Source: Aureimonas glaciei (lineage in GTDB: Bacteria; Pseudomonadota; Alphaproteobacteria; Rhizobiales; Rhizobiaceae). Taken from it: 64,000 nucleotides of DNA. The notes below the pieces were generated by a model, which was given only the letters and a program-made list of their open reading frames with translations, made no database searches and was not told the origin of the DNA. This document shows, piece by piece, positions 56,202 to 64,000 of this stretch. Where the stretch lies: positions 62,001 to 126,000 of the forward strand of contig NZ_BMJJ01000009.1 of the NCBI RefSeq assembly GCF_014643375.1, written 5' to 3'. The position numbers and the translations under genes were made by a program. Position 1 is the stretch's first letter. The number at the start of each line of letters is the position of its first letter.

Positions 56202-57434
56202 TCAGGACGGGCGGCCCTTCGCCCGGTGCCACAGCCGGGCGACGGCGAGGAAGACGAAGAAACCGCTGGCGCCGATGCCTGCCATGACGACCAGGGCCGA
56301 TCCCGGGCCGAAGACGGCGATCAGCGTCGACAGGACGACGGGCGCGGCGGCCGAACTCACCAGCTGCACCTGCGAGATCCGGCCGAGCCGCGCGCCGTAG
56401 CCGGCCGTGCCGAACAGCGCCAGCGGCAGCGTGCCGCGCACGACGCTGGTGAGGCCCGAGCCGAAGCCGAGAAGGACGGCGAAGGCGGCGGCGCCTGAGA
56501 AGGCCGGCGCCGTCGCGGCCAGCACCAGCGTGGCGACCGGCAGCAGCGCGCAGGCGACCAGCGTCGCCTCGATCGGATGGCGGCCGGAGCCACCAGCGAG
56601 GTTGGCGAAGCGGACGAGCACCTGCGCCGGCCCGAACAGCGCCGCCACGGTGACGCTGGCCGCCCCGATCCCGAGCGAGACCAGGATCGGGACCATCTGC
56701 GTCGAGATCGCCGAAAACAGGAATCCGCTCAGCGCGAAGCCGATGACGACGAGCCAGAGCGCAGCCTTCTGGAGATCGGGCGGCAGCACCCGGTCGTCGA
56801 AGCGCACCCGCGCCGCCACGTCCGGCACGGCATCGGCTTTGGGCACCCGCGCCAGCCGGCGCAGGACGAGATGGATCGGCATGGCGACGAAGAGATTGAG
56901 CCCGGCATAGAGGACCAGGATCCATCGCCAGTCCATCCGCTGCAAGAGGCCATCGGTCAAAGGCCAGAACAGGGTGGAGGCGAAGCCGGCGATCAGCGTC
57001 AGGTGGACGATGCGGCGCGGCGCCTCCCGGCCCTGATTCTGGGCGAGATAGGCGAAGGCGGCATTGTATTCGACGAAGGGCGAGCAGAGCCCGAGCGCCA
57101 CGACGCCCGCGACGAAGAAGAGCCCCGTCGGCGCCCAGGCCACCAGGAGCAGCGCGGCGGCGGCGGCGACCGATCCGACGGCCATCACGCCGCTGGCGCC
57201 GCGGCGGTCGACGCAGCGGCCGGCGAAGGGCGCGACGAGACCGCCGGCCAACAGCGAGGCGGACAGCGCCGCGAAGATCCAAGGCAGCGGCCAGTCGAAC
57301 GCCCGCGCCATTTCCGGCGCGAGGATGGCATAGGCATAGTACAGCGTGCCGTAGCCGACGATCTGGCTGAGCCCGAGCAGCCACACGGCGGCGGGCCCGA
57401 AGGTCAGCGCCCGGAGGGCGATCGGTGATCTCAT
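56202..57434 (-). CDS. MFS transporter, possibly ArsK-like arsenite exporter
   Basis: A 410-residue 12-helix MFS protein beginning SPIALRALTFGPAAVWLLG. It has LGLSQIVGYGTLYYAYAILA and ASLLAGGLVAPFAGRCVDRRG, the typical loop 2-3 motif. In alphaproteobacteria MFS proteins of this shape next to arsC have been shown (ArsK of Agrobacterium) to export As(III), Sb(III) and methylarsenite, so location supports this role; the sequence alone does not prove it. Start 57434 is the first family-like ATG; the longer in-frame extension is not coding. Confidence 0.78.
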   Translation of the reverse strand: MRSPIALRALTFGPAAVWLLGLSQIVGYGTLYYAYAILAPEMARAFDWPLPWIFAALSASLLAGGLVAPFAGRCVDRRGASGVMAVGSVAAAAALLLVAWAPTGLFFVAGVVALGLCSPFVEYNAAFAYLAQNQGREAPRRIVHLTLIAGFASTLFWPLTDGLLQRMDWRWILVLYAGLNLFVAMPIHLVLRRLARVPKADAVPDVAARVRFDDRVLPPDLQKAALWLVVIGFALSGFLFSAISTQMVPILVSLGIGAASVTVAALFGPAQVLVRFANLAGGSGRHPIEATLVACALLPVATLVLAATAPAFSGAAAFAVLLGFGSGLTSVVRGTLPLALFGTAGYGARLGRISQVQLVSSAAAPVVLSTLIAVFGPGSALVVMAGIGASGFFVFLAVARLWHRAKGRPS

Positions 57435-57774
57435 CCCTGTCACGTCCAGATCAGCGGAGAATCGCGGCGAAGCTGCCGGCAGGGCCCCGGCAGGGGCGGC
57501 CCGGCCCTTGCAGCATTCGGCGAGGGGAAAGGCAATGCGTCCGCGCCCGGAAAGGCAGTCTCCCTGACGAATCCGCGCCGTCGACGGCCGCAGAGGCACG
57601 GGGCCGCGGCAAGGCGGCATTCGGTGCCGCACGAAGACGTTCCGGGCACCAGCACGGGATCGCCGAATCGCCCGGCGATATCGGCCCGCTCGCCGCGCCG
57701 GGCGGGGTCGCCCTGGGCGCGAAAAAATTCCGGCACCGGGTGGATGGAAAGCGCGCGGGCTCCGTATATGCGGC
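57435..57774. other. divergent intergenic region
   Basis: About 340 bp between the MFS gene and the ECF sigma gene. It must contain the promoters of both. No clear ECF autoregulatory promoter could be fixed by eye. Confidence 0.4.
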
Positions 57775-58320
57775 ATGAAGGATCGACGCCCCGACATCGA
57801 CGTGCTCGCCGAACTGCCCGGCATGCGGCGATACGCGCTGGCGCTGACGCGCAATCCGGCGGATGCCGAGGATCTCGTCCACGACACGCTGGTGCGGGCG
57901 CTCGAGCGCAACGGGCAGTATCGGTCGGGCAGCAGTCTTCGCGCATGGCTCCTCGCCATCCTGCACAACCGCTTCGTCGACGGCTTGCGCTCGCGACGGT
58001 CCGAGAAGGTGCGCGATACCGAGTTTGGGCAGGCGATCGCGCCCGCCGTGCCGCCCGCCCAGGAAGCGGCGCTGATGCTGGACGACACGCGGCGGGCTTT
58101 CGCCGCCCTGCCCGACGACCAGCGCGCGGCGCTGCATCTCGTGGCGGTCGAGGGACTGCCCTACGAGGAGGCCGCGGCCGCGCTCGGCATTCCCGTCGGC
58201 ACCCTCGTCTCGCGGATCTCGCGGGCCCGGGCCCGGCTTCGGGCCGCCGAGGAGCCGCAGGCGGGCTCGAACGTCATCCCTCTCAAGACGGTCAAAGGAG
58301 TCGATGGCCATGGTTCGTGA
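57775..58320 (+). CDS. ECF-family RNA polymerase sigma factor
   Basis: A 181-residue sigma factor with region 2 (MRRYALALTRNPADAEDLVHDT and SLRAWLLAILHNRFVD) and region 4 (ALPDDQRAALHLVAVEGLPYEEAAAALGIPVG, a helix-turn-helix). The C-terminus overlaps the downstream anti-sigma gene by 17 nt. The pair resembles the small ECF groups with a single-TM anti-sigma. The regulon may include the adjacent BI-1 gene. Confidence 0.92.
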   Translation: MKDRRPDIDVLAELPGMRRYALALTRNPADAEDLVHDTLVRALERNGQYRSGSSLRAWLLAILHNRFVDGLRSRRSEKVRDTEFGQAIAPAVPPAQEAALMLDDTRRAFAALPDDQRAALHLVAVEGLPYEEAAAALGIPVGTLVSRISRARARLRAAEEPQAGSNVIPLKTVKGVDGHGS

Positions 58321-59077
58321 GCCGATTTCCGAGACGGATCTCGTCGTCTATGTCGACGGCCAGTTGGCGCCCGAGCGGCGCATCGCGATCGAGACCGCGC
58401 TGGCGCTCGACCCGGCTGCAGCCGCGCGCGTGATGGCGGATCTGCGCGATCGCGACATCCTGCGGCTCGCGGCCGGCGCGGAGACGCTGCACCGGCCAGA
58501 GACGGGGGAAGCCGCGCGCCGCCTGCAAAGCACGCTCCGGCTCCGGCGGTTGGGCACGTCGCTGAGGCGGGTGGCGGCCGTCGGTCTCCTCCTGTCCTTC
58601 GGCTGGGCGGCGAACGAGGTGGCGGGACCGATCGGCGTGCGCGAGAGCGTCGCCTCCTCCCTGCCCCCGGCCTTCGTCGGCGATGCGCTGATGGCGCACC
58701 GGACGAGCGAGATCCGCGCCGGCATGGCGTCGCAGCCCGGCGTCAAGCGGCTCGACCCGGCCGAGATCCTGGCCGCGACGGCGATCACCATGCCGGTGCT
58801 GCCGGCGCGCTGGACGATCGACGACGTGCAGGTCTTCCCCTCGCCTTTCGGCCCGAGCGTCGAGACGGCGATCCAGACCACGGAATTCGGGCGGCTGTCG
58901 CTGTTTGCGGTTCGCCCCGGCACCTTCGACGTGATCGCGCCGACGATCACGGGCGAAACCGATGTCGTCGCCGCCTACTGGCAGATCGGCGACGTCGCCT
59001 ACGCGCTGGTCACCCAATCGGCGGAGCGCGGCGCCCTCGCTGAGGCCGCCGACCGGCTGGCCGCGACGCTTCACTGA
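58304..59077 (+). CDS. membrane anti-sigma factor
   Basis: A 257-residue protein with an N-terminal zinc-free anti-sigma domain (SETDLVVYVDGQLAPERRIAIE, residues 9-30), one membrane segment at about 86-108 (VAAVGLLLSFGWAANEVAG) and a periplasmic domain of about 150 residues. The DGQLAPE start is typical of partners of ECF sigma factors. Gene overlap with the sigma gene fits stoichiometric production. The signal it senses is unknown. ATG 58310 is an alternative start. Confidence 0.88.
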   Translation: MAMVREPISETDLVVYVDGQLAPERRIAIETALALDPAAAARVMADLRDRDILRLAAGAETLHRPETGEAARRLQSTLRLRRLGTSLRRVAAVGLLLSFGWAANEVAGPIGVRESVASSLPPAFVGDALMAHRTSEIRAGMASQPGVKRLDPAEILAATAITMPVLPARWTIDDVQVFPSPFGPSVETAIQTTEFGRLSLFAVRPGTFDVIAPTITGETDVVAAYWQIGDVAYALVTQSAERGALAEAADRLAATLH

Positions 59078-59143
59078 GACCGGCAAACCCGTCGGCCTCA
59101 GCCCTGCCTCACCCCACCACCCCACCCCCAAGGAGTTGAGTTC

Positions 59144-59866
59144 ATGAACATTCCCGCTTCCGGCTGGCGCACCGGCGCCGACCGCAACGCCCAGGCCGGC
59201 GCCCTCTTCGACGAGGGCCTGCGCCAGCACATGCTGCGCGTCTACAACTACATGGGCCTCGGCCTCGTGCTCACCGGCCTTGTCGCCTACATCGTCGGCA
59301 ACACGCCGGCGCTCTACGTGCCGATCTTCTCCTCGCCGCTGAAGTGGGTGGTGATGCTGGCGCCGCTCGCCTTCGTGCTGGTGTTCTCGTTCAAGATCCA
59401 GACCATGTCGGCCGCCACCGCCCAGGCCGCCTTCTGGGGCTTCTGCGCGGTGATGGGCCTGTCGATGGCCTCCATCTTTCTCGTCTTCACCGGCGCCAGC
59501 ATCGCCAACACCTTCTTCATCGCCGCCTCGATGTTCGGCGCGACCAGCCTCTACGGCTACACGACGAAGCGTGACCTGACCCAGATGGGGTCCTTCCTCA
59601 TCATGGGCCTCATCGGCGTCGTCATCGCCTCGGTCGCCAACATCTTCATCGGCTCCTCGGCGCTGCAGTTCGCCGTCTCGGTCATCGGCATCATCGTCTT
59701 CGTCGGCCTGACCGCCTGGGACACCCAGAACATCAAGGAACAGTATGCCGAGCACTTCTCGGACGAGTCGCGCCAGAAGATGGCCGTGTTCGGGGCCTTC
59801 TCGCTGTTCCTGAACTTCGTCAACATCTTCCAGCTGCTGCTCAACTTCACCGGCGAGCGCGAATAG
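59144..59866 (+). CDS. Bax inhibitor-1/YccA family membrane protein
   Basis: A 240-residue protein with seven hydrophobic helices and the family blocks DEGLRQHMLRVYNYMGLG, ATSLYGYTTKRDLTQMG and FVGLTAWDTQNIKEQY; the two Asp of the last helices form the pH-gated calcium leak in the bacterial homologue BsYetJ. AAGGAG lies 7 nt before the ATG. It starts 66 bp after the anti-sigma gene and could be controlled by that sigma factor. Confidence 0.95.
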   Translation: MNIPASGWRTGADRNAQAGALFDEGLRQHMLRVYNYMGLGLVLTGLVAYIVGNTPALYVPIFSSPLKWVVMLAPLAFVLVFSFKIQTMSAATAQAAFWGFCAVMGLSMASIFLVFTGASIANTFFIAASMFGATSLYGYTTKRDLTQMGSFLIMGLIGVVIASVANIFIGSSALQFAVSVIGIIVFVGLTAWDTQNIKEQYAEHFSDESRQKMAVFGAFSLFLNFVNIFQLLLNFTGERE

Positions 59867-60224
59867 CAGCCACGGGAGACCGTCGTCGCCGGTGGCGTGC
59901 CCCCTGGGCACGGCCATCGGCGACCCGTTCGCCGACAGGCGAGACCGCTGCGGCGGAACCTGCGGCCGATGGGCCACAGGTGGAGGCCGCCGATTGTGAC
60001 GGTCGCGGCTTTGACGACTTCGGCGACGAGGTCTGCTAGATCCGCGCCTGACAAGGCACGGGCAGCCAGTGTACATTGCCCGTGCCTGTCCCCTGACGCG
60101 CCCGTGCCGTCGATCCAGAGACCAACCCGATGGCAGAAATTTTCCCGTCGATCCCGGCCGCAGCGCTCGGTCCCATCGGATCGTCGCGGGTGGGGCATGT
60201 TCCTGCTCCTCTTGGCCTGGCGGC
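59867..60224. other. leader region of kup
   Basis: About 360 bp after the BI-1 gene. It contains a perfect 10-bp hairpin at 60055-60086. No protein-like frame was found. Confidence 0.45.
60055..60086 (+). promoter_or_regulatory. leader hairpin upstream of kup
   Basis: GGCACGGGCA (60055-60064) and TGCCCGTGCC (60077-60086) form a perfect 10-bp stem with a 12-nt loop. There is no T tract after it. It may be a structured leader or an attenuator of kup, or a weak terminator for the upstream gene. Confidence 0.4.
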
Positions 60225-62129
60225 ATGAACAGCGTCGAGGCGACCGACGCCGCGGCGGGAGGCGACGACGACTCGCAGCATCCGCCGCGAAGCCTTCCCG
60301 TTCTGATCCTCGGCAGCGTCGGCATCGTCTATGGCGACATCGGCACCAGCCCGCTCTACGCGATGAAGGAATCGCTCCTGCACGCAGGCGCCTCGCCGAG
60401 CGCGCCGGAGATCATCGGCATCGTCTCGCTGCTGGTCTGGTCGCTGATCGTGGTCGTGACGCTGAAATACGTCGTCCTGATCCTGCGCGCCGACAACCAG
60501 GGCGAAGGCGGCGCGCTGGCGCTGATGGCGCTGACGCAGCGCGCGCTGGCGCGGCGCAGCACGCTCGTCCTTGTGCTCGGCACGCTCGGCGCCGCCCTCT
60601 TCTACGGCGATGCGATCCTGACGCCGGCCATTTCCGTCCTCTCGGCCGTCGAAGGCCTGAAGGTCACCTCGCCCGGGCTCGAGGCCTATGTCGTCCCGAT
60701 CTCGCTCGCTCTGATCGTCGGGCTCTACGCCGTGCAGTCCTTCGGCACGTCGAAGGTGGCGGGCTTCTTCGGCCCGATCATGTCGACCTGGTTTCTCGTC
60801 CTCGGCCTCATCGGCCTCGTCCACCTCGTTGCCAATCCAGCCATCCTGACGGCCCTCAATCCGATCAACGGCCTCTGGTTCATGACCAGCCACGGCATCG
60901 TCGGCTTCACCGTGCTCGGCTCCGTATTCCTGGCGGTCACCGGGGCGGAGGCGCTCTATGCCGATCTCGGGCATTTCGGCAAGAAGCCGATCCGCTTCGC
61001 CTGGCTCTTCATCGTCGCGCCCTGCCTCATCCTCAACTATCTCGGCCAAGGCGCCTTCGCGCTTTCCGATCCCGCCGCGATCGAGAACCTGTTCTTCCTC
61101 TCGGCGCCCGAATGGGCCCGGCTGCCGCTCGTCTTCCTGGCCACCGCGGCGACGATCATCGCCGGCCAGGCGGTGATCACGGGGGCCTTCTCGCTGACCC
61201 AGCAGGCGATCCAGCTCGGCCTTCTGCCGCGCCTCGAAATCGAGCACACCTCGGCCACCGAGCGCGGGCAGATCTACCTGCCGACGATCAACTGGCTGAT
61301 GCTCGCCGGCGTCGTCGCCCTCGTTTTGTCCTTCGGCAGCTCCTCGGCGCTGGCTGCCGCCTACGGCATCGCCGTGACGGGAACCATGGTGGTGACCAGC
61401 CTGATGGCGATCGTCGTCTTCGCCTATGGCTGGAAATGGGGAATCGGCCTCGCCCTCCTCGTCGTCCTGCCGTTCCTCGCCATCGACATGGCCTTCCTCG
61501 CCGCCAACGCGCTGAAGATCGTCGACGGCGGCTGGCTGCCGCTGGTGATCGCGGCCATCATCATGGGCCTCATGGGCATCTGGATGCGCGGAACGCGCCT
61601 CGCCACCCGCAAGGCGACGGAGAGCAGCGAGAAGCTGACCGACTTCACGCGGATGATGGAGCGCTCGTCGGTGACGCGGGTGCCGGGCACGGCGATCTTC
61701 CTGACCTCGACGCCGGAGATCGTGCCGGACGCGCTGCGCCACAACCTCAAGCACAACCATGTCCTGCACGAGAGCAATGTCGTCCTGACCGTGCGCACCA
61801 CGACCGCGCCCTTCGTGCCCGAGGCGCGCCGCGCGTCGCTCGAGCGGATCGACAAGAACTTCTGGTCGCTGGAACTGCGCTACGGCTTCCTCGAGGAGCC
61901 CAATATCCTGAAAGCCCTCATCCAGGTGCGCGGCGGGCTGAAATTCGACATCATGTCGACGACCTTCTTCGTCGGACGCCGGTCGATCAAGGCCGGGCGC
62001 ACGCGGCTGATGCCGCGCTGGCAGCGGAGCCTATTCATCAAGATGGCGCGGCATTCCTACGACGCGATCGACTATTTTCAGATTCCGGCGAACCGCGTCG
62101 TGGAGCTGGGGACACGGGTCAACCTGTGA
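60225..62129 (+). CDS. kup: KUP/HAK/KT family potassium uptake protein
   Basis: A 634-residue potassium-proton symporter. The start of the LeuT-fold core is VGIVYGDIGTSPLYAMKE, then LRADNQGEGGALALMALTQ, FYGDAILTPAISVLSAVEG and AVTGAEALYADLGHFGKKPI; about 12 helices occupy residues 25-450 and a cytoplasmic domain the remainder. ATG 60225 is the family-like start; upstream in-frame sequence is not coding. It overlaps a small membrane-protein gene at its stop, which suggests a partner. Confidence 0.95.
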   Translation: MNSVEATDAAAGGDDDSQHPPRSLPVLILGSVGIVYGDIGTSPLYAMKESLLHAGASPSAPEIIGIVSLLVWSLIVVVTLKYVVLILRADNQGEGGALALMALTQRALARRSTLVLVLGTLGAALFYGDAILTPAISVLSAVEGLKVTSPGLEAYVVPISLALIVGLYAVQSFGTSKVAGFFGPIMSTWFLVLGLIGLVHLVANPAILTALNPINGLWFMTSHGIVGFTVLGSVFLAVTGAEALYADLGHFGKKPIRFAWLFIVAPCLILNYLGQGAFALSDPAAIENLFFLSAPEWARLPLVFLATAATIIAGQAVITGAFSLTQQAIQLGLLPRLEIEHTSATERGQIYLPTINWLMLAGVVALVLSFGSSSALAAAYGIAVTGTMVVTSLMAIVVFAYGWKWGIGLALLVVLPFLAIDMAFLAANALKIVDGGWLPLVIAAIIMGLMGIWMRGTRLATRKATESSEKLTDFTRMMERSSVTRVPGTAIFLTSTPEIVPDALRHNLKHNHVLHESNVVLTVRTTTAPFVPEARRASLERIDKNFWSLELRYGFLEEPNILKALIQVRGGLKFDIMSTTFFVGRRSIKAGRTRLMPRWQRSLFIKMARHSYDAIDYFQIPANRVVELGTRVNL

Positions 62130-62464
62130 CGGTGCAGCCCGCCCCCGAAAAGCGCTTCCCGAGCCGCTGGATCCGGCATGCGCGGGACGCCTGGCACGGA
62201 CGGGTCCCGCTCGCCCGACTGTGCCTCGTCGACATGCTCATCTGGGGCACGATCGTCAATCTGACGACGTCCGGCGTCTCGCTCGCGTTGCTGGCGACCG
62301 GCGCACCGGTCCCTCTGGTGCTTCTCGTCTGGGTCGCCTGCTGGCCGCTGAACGCCTTCCTCTGCCTCAGCGTCTGGCGCACGGCAGCAGTGCGGCCGGG
62401 GCCGTTTTCGAGCCTTGCTGGCCCTTTCGCCACGCTGTGGGCCCTGGCGATCTCCGCCGTCTGA
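62126..62464 (+). CDS. small membrane protein translationally coupled to kup
   Basis: A 112-residue protein from GTG 62126, overlapping the kup stop (GTGA). A basic N-terminus (residues 1-28) precedes two hydrophobic helices at about 32-58 (CLVDMLIWGTIVNLTTSGVS) and 62-85 (VPLVLLVWVACWPLNAFLCL); a third weak helix ends the chain. Family is not recognised. The overlap and membrane nature suggest a Kup partner or regulator. It could instead be a chance frame, but codon use and helix pattern argue for a gene. Confidence 0.6.
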   Translation: MTVQPAPEKRFPSRWIRHARDAWHGRVPLARLCLVDMLIWGTIVNLTTSGVSLALLATGAPVPLVLLVWVACWPLNAFLCLSVWRTAAVRPGPFSSLAGPFATLWALAISAV

Positions 62465-62805
62465 GGCAAGGCGCGCGCCCCGCACGGCCCGCCGGACATC
62501 CGCTCGCCCTCTTCACCCGTTCGCGCGGCGAGCCTTCCCACGAAAGCCGAGAAGAGACCTTTGCACGGCGCCGGTTTGACCGAGGTCAAACCCGGCGAAG
62601 CCTATTCCGCTAGGCTGCCGCCACCTGCCGAGCCGCCACGACACCCTTTTCACGCGATCCCCGCCCTTCCGTCTCCGCGCCGCCGATCGTCCGACGTCTC
62701 CCGCGAACCGGGATCCGTGCAAGATGCGCGGGAAGCGGACACCGCGCCGCCAGCGCGCCCTCCGACCACCGCGACCCGGCTCCCGCCAGAACCAAGGACC
62801 GATCG
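62465..62805. other. promoter region of the P-type ATPase gene
   Basis: About 340 bp. It holds an FNR/FixK-like box at 62576-62589 and a fitting -10-like TAGGCT at 62611-62616. No gene is seen. Confidence 0.55.
62576..62589. promoter_or_regulatory. FNR/FixK-family box
   Basis: TTGACCGAGGTCAA has the TTGA-N6-TCAA form of FNR/FixK/FnrL boxes, inside a longer perfect dyad GGTTTGACC-GA-GGTCAAACC (62573-62592). If TAGGCT (62611-62616) is the -10 element, the box is centred near -41, the class II activation position. It points to oxygen-limited induction of the downstream ATPase. Confidence 0.6.
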
Positions 62806-64000
62806 ATGCCCCCTGCGCACAGCCAATCCGTCGAGACCTGTCTCGCCGCCCTCGGCACCGGGCCCGACGGGCTGACCGCCGGCGAGGCGGCGCGCCGGCT
62901 GGCCCAGCATGGCGCCAACCGCTTGCCGGAGGCCCGGCGGCGCGGACCGGTCCGCCGCTTCCTGGCTCAGTTCCAGAACGTGCTGATCTTCGTCCTCATC
63001 GGCGCCGCACTCGTCACCGGCGCGCTCCAGCACTGGGTCGACACCGGCGTCATCGTCGCGGTCGTCCTCGCCAACGCCATCATCGGCTTCATCCAGGAGG
63101 GCAAAGCCGAGGCGGCGCTGGCCGCGATCCGCGGGATGCTCGCGCCGCACGCGGCAGTGCTGCGCGATGGCCATCGCGTTTCGGTCGATGGCGCCGAGCT
63201 CGTGCCGGGCGACATCGTCCTGCTGGAGGCCGGCGACAAGGTTCCGGCGGATCTGCGGGTGGTGCAAGCGCATGGGCTGGCGGCCGAGGAAGCCATGCTG
63301 ACGGGCGAATCCGTCCCGGTCGACAAGACGGCCGATCCGGTCGCGGAAGACGCCGCCCTCGGCGACCGGCGCTCCATGCTCTGGTCGGGCACGCTCCTGA
63401 CCCAGGGCACCGCGCGCGGCCTGGTGGTCGCGACCGGCGCCGCGACCGAGATCGGCCGCATCGGCACGCTGCTGGCGGGAGTGGAGCAGCTCCAGACGCC
63501 GCTGCTGGCGCAGATGGATCATTTTGCGCGCTGGCTGTCCTTCCTGATCCTCCTGGCGGCCGCGCTCCTCCTCGCCTACGGCACTTACGTCGCGCACTAC
63601 GACTTCGCCGACCTGTTCATGGTCGTCGTCGGCGTCGCCGTGGCGGCGATCCCCGAGGGCCTGCCAGCGGTCATGACCATTTCGCTCGCCATCGGCGTCA
63701 AGGCCATGGCGCGCCGCAACGCCATCGTCCGGCGCCTGCCGGCCATCGAGGCGATCGGCTCGGTCTCGGTGATCTGCACCGACAAGACCGGGACGCTGAC
63801 CCGTAACGAAATGGTCGTCGCCGTGGCCGAGACACCGGAGGGCGTGTTCGAGATCGCCGGCGAGGGCTACGCCCCCGAAGGCCGGATCACGCCGCCGGGA
63901 AACCTCGACGCCCTCGCCCGCGCGGCGGCGCTGTGCAACGACGCGCAACTGCGGCAGACCGGCGGTCACTGGACCGTCGAGGGCGACCCGATGGAGGGCG
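62806..64000 (+). CDS. P2-type cation-transporting ATPase (Ca2+-ATPase-like), truncated by window end
   Basis: The frame from ATG 62806 is open to the window edge (398 codons). The N-terminal cation ATPase domain (GLTAGEAARRLAQHGANRL), TM1-TM2, the actuator motif EEAMLTGESVPVDKT, the TM4 ion site PEGLP (from residue 283) and the phosphorylation site D326 in CTDKTGTLTRNEMV are all present. The PEGL motif marks P2A/P2B pumps for Ca2+ (or Mn2+ or Na+), unlike the CPx motif of heavy-metal pumps. The nucleotide-binding and C-terminal parts are outside the window. An FNR/FixK-like box precedes it. Confidence 0.93.
   Translation, partial: MPPAHSQSVETCLAALGTGPDGLTAGEAARRLAQHGANRLPEARRRGPVRRFLAQFQNVLIFVLIGAALVTGALQHWVDTGVIVAVVLANAIIGFIQEGKAEAALAAIRGMLAPHAAVLRDGHRVSVDGAELVPGDIVLLEAGDKVPADLRVVQAHGLAAEEAMLTGESVPVDKTADPVAEDAALGDRRSMLWSGTLLTQGTARGLVVATGAATEIGRIGTLLAGVEQLQTPLLAQMDHFARWLSFLILLAAALLLAYGTYVAHYDFADLFMVVVGVAVAAIPEGLPAVMTISLAIGVKAMARRNAIVRRLPAIEAIGSVSVICTDKTGTLTRNEMVVAVAETPEGVFEIAGEGYAPEGRITPPGNLDALARAAALCNDAQLRQTGGHWTVEGDPMEG

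Noticed and set aside
58292-60325. 677-codon minus-strand frame across anti-sigma, BI-1 and kup start
   Set aside because: It crosses several genuine genes on the other strand and has no domain.

Overview
The window is a GC-rich stretch of an alphaproteobacterial chromosome. Gene content (CoxLMS-type molybdenum hydroxylase, DUF1127 protein, ECF sigma with overlapping anti-sigma, MHYT-GGDEF-EAL protein, elongator tRNA-Met-like 3' fragment, PcaF, Kup) fits Hyphomicrobiales (Rhizobiales), perhaps near Aurantimonadaceae; the family-level guess is inference. Many starts are GTG or TTG and operons are tightly overlapped.

Left part (1-13.4 kb) is accessory in character. It holds a truncated acyl-CoA dehydrogenase, an OmpR-type regulator without its phospho-acceptor aspartate, an AraC regulator, a DUF1127 protein, a decayed tRNA-Met 3' end that may be an integration scar, an aldo/keto reductase, several unknown proteins, an RlpA-like protein, a PAS-GGDEF cyclase, a PAP2 lipid phosphatase, and a divergent two-component system. 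An 11-bp-period direct repeat lies in front of the phosphatase.

From 13.6 to 19.1 kb there is a PdxA-family dehydrogenase coupled to a four-carbon acid sugar kinase. Next to it a GntR/FCD regulator is divergent from an APH-fold kinase plus class III PLP enzyme pair that resembles hydroxylysine kinase and its phospho-lyase.

From 19.2 to 39.2 kb sits one large catabolic locus. On the minus strand run lysR, pxpA, araC, hyuA, hyuB, a TorT-like binding protein, a ribose-type ABC transporter (ATPase and two permeases) and a three-subunit molybdenum hydroxylase. Divergently from lysR run a BCCP, a biotin carboxylase, pxpB, pxpC and a second pxpA. Together they suggest uptake of an N-heterocycle, its hydroxylation to a lactam or imide, and ATP-dependent ring opening. 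PxpB and PxpC are homologous to the carboxyltransferase domains of urea carboxylase, so the BCCP-BC-PxpB-PxpC set looks like a complete split biotin-dependent amide/lactam carboxylase. This locus is my best candidate for an undescribed system.

From 39.4 to 64 kb: an orphan 838-residue flagellin with tandem inserts, an amino-acid binding protein with a D-amino-acid dehydrogenase-like oxidase, UDP-glucose dehydrogenase, two convergent ferritin-like stress proteins sharing a strong terminator, PcaF thiolase, the EF-P/EpmA/EpmB translation module, an MHYT-GGDEF-EAL protein, an arsenic set (MFS, ArsC, ArsB, no ArsR), an ECF sigma/anti-sigma pair, a BI-1 protein, Kup with a coupled small membrane protein, and a P2-type ATPase that runs off the end behind a perfect FNR/FixK-like box.
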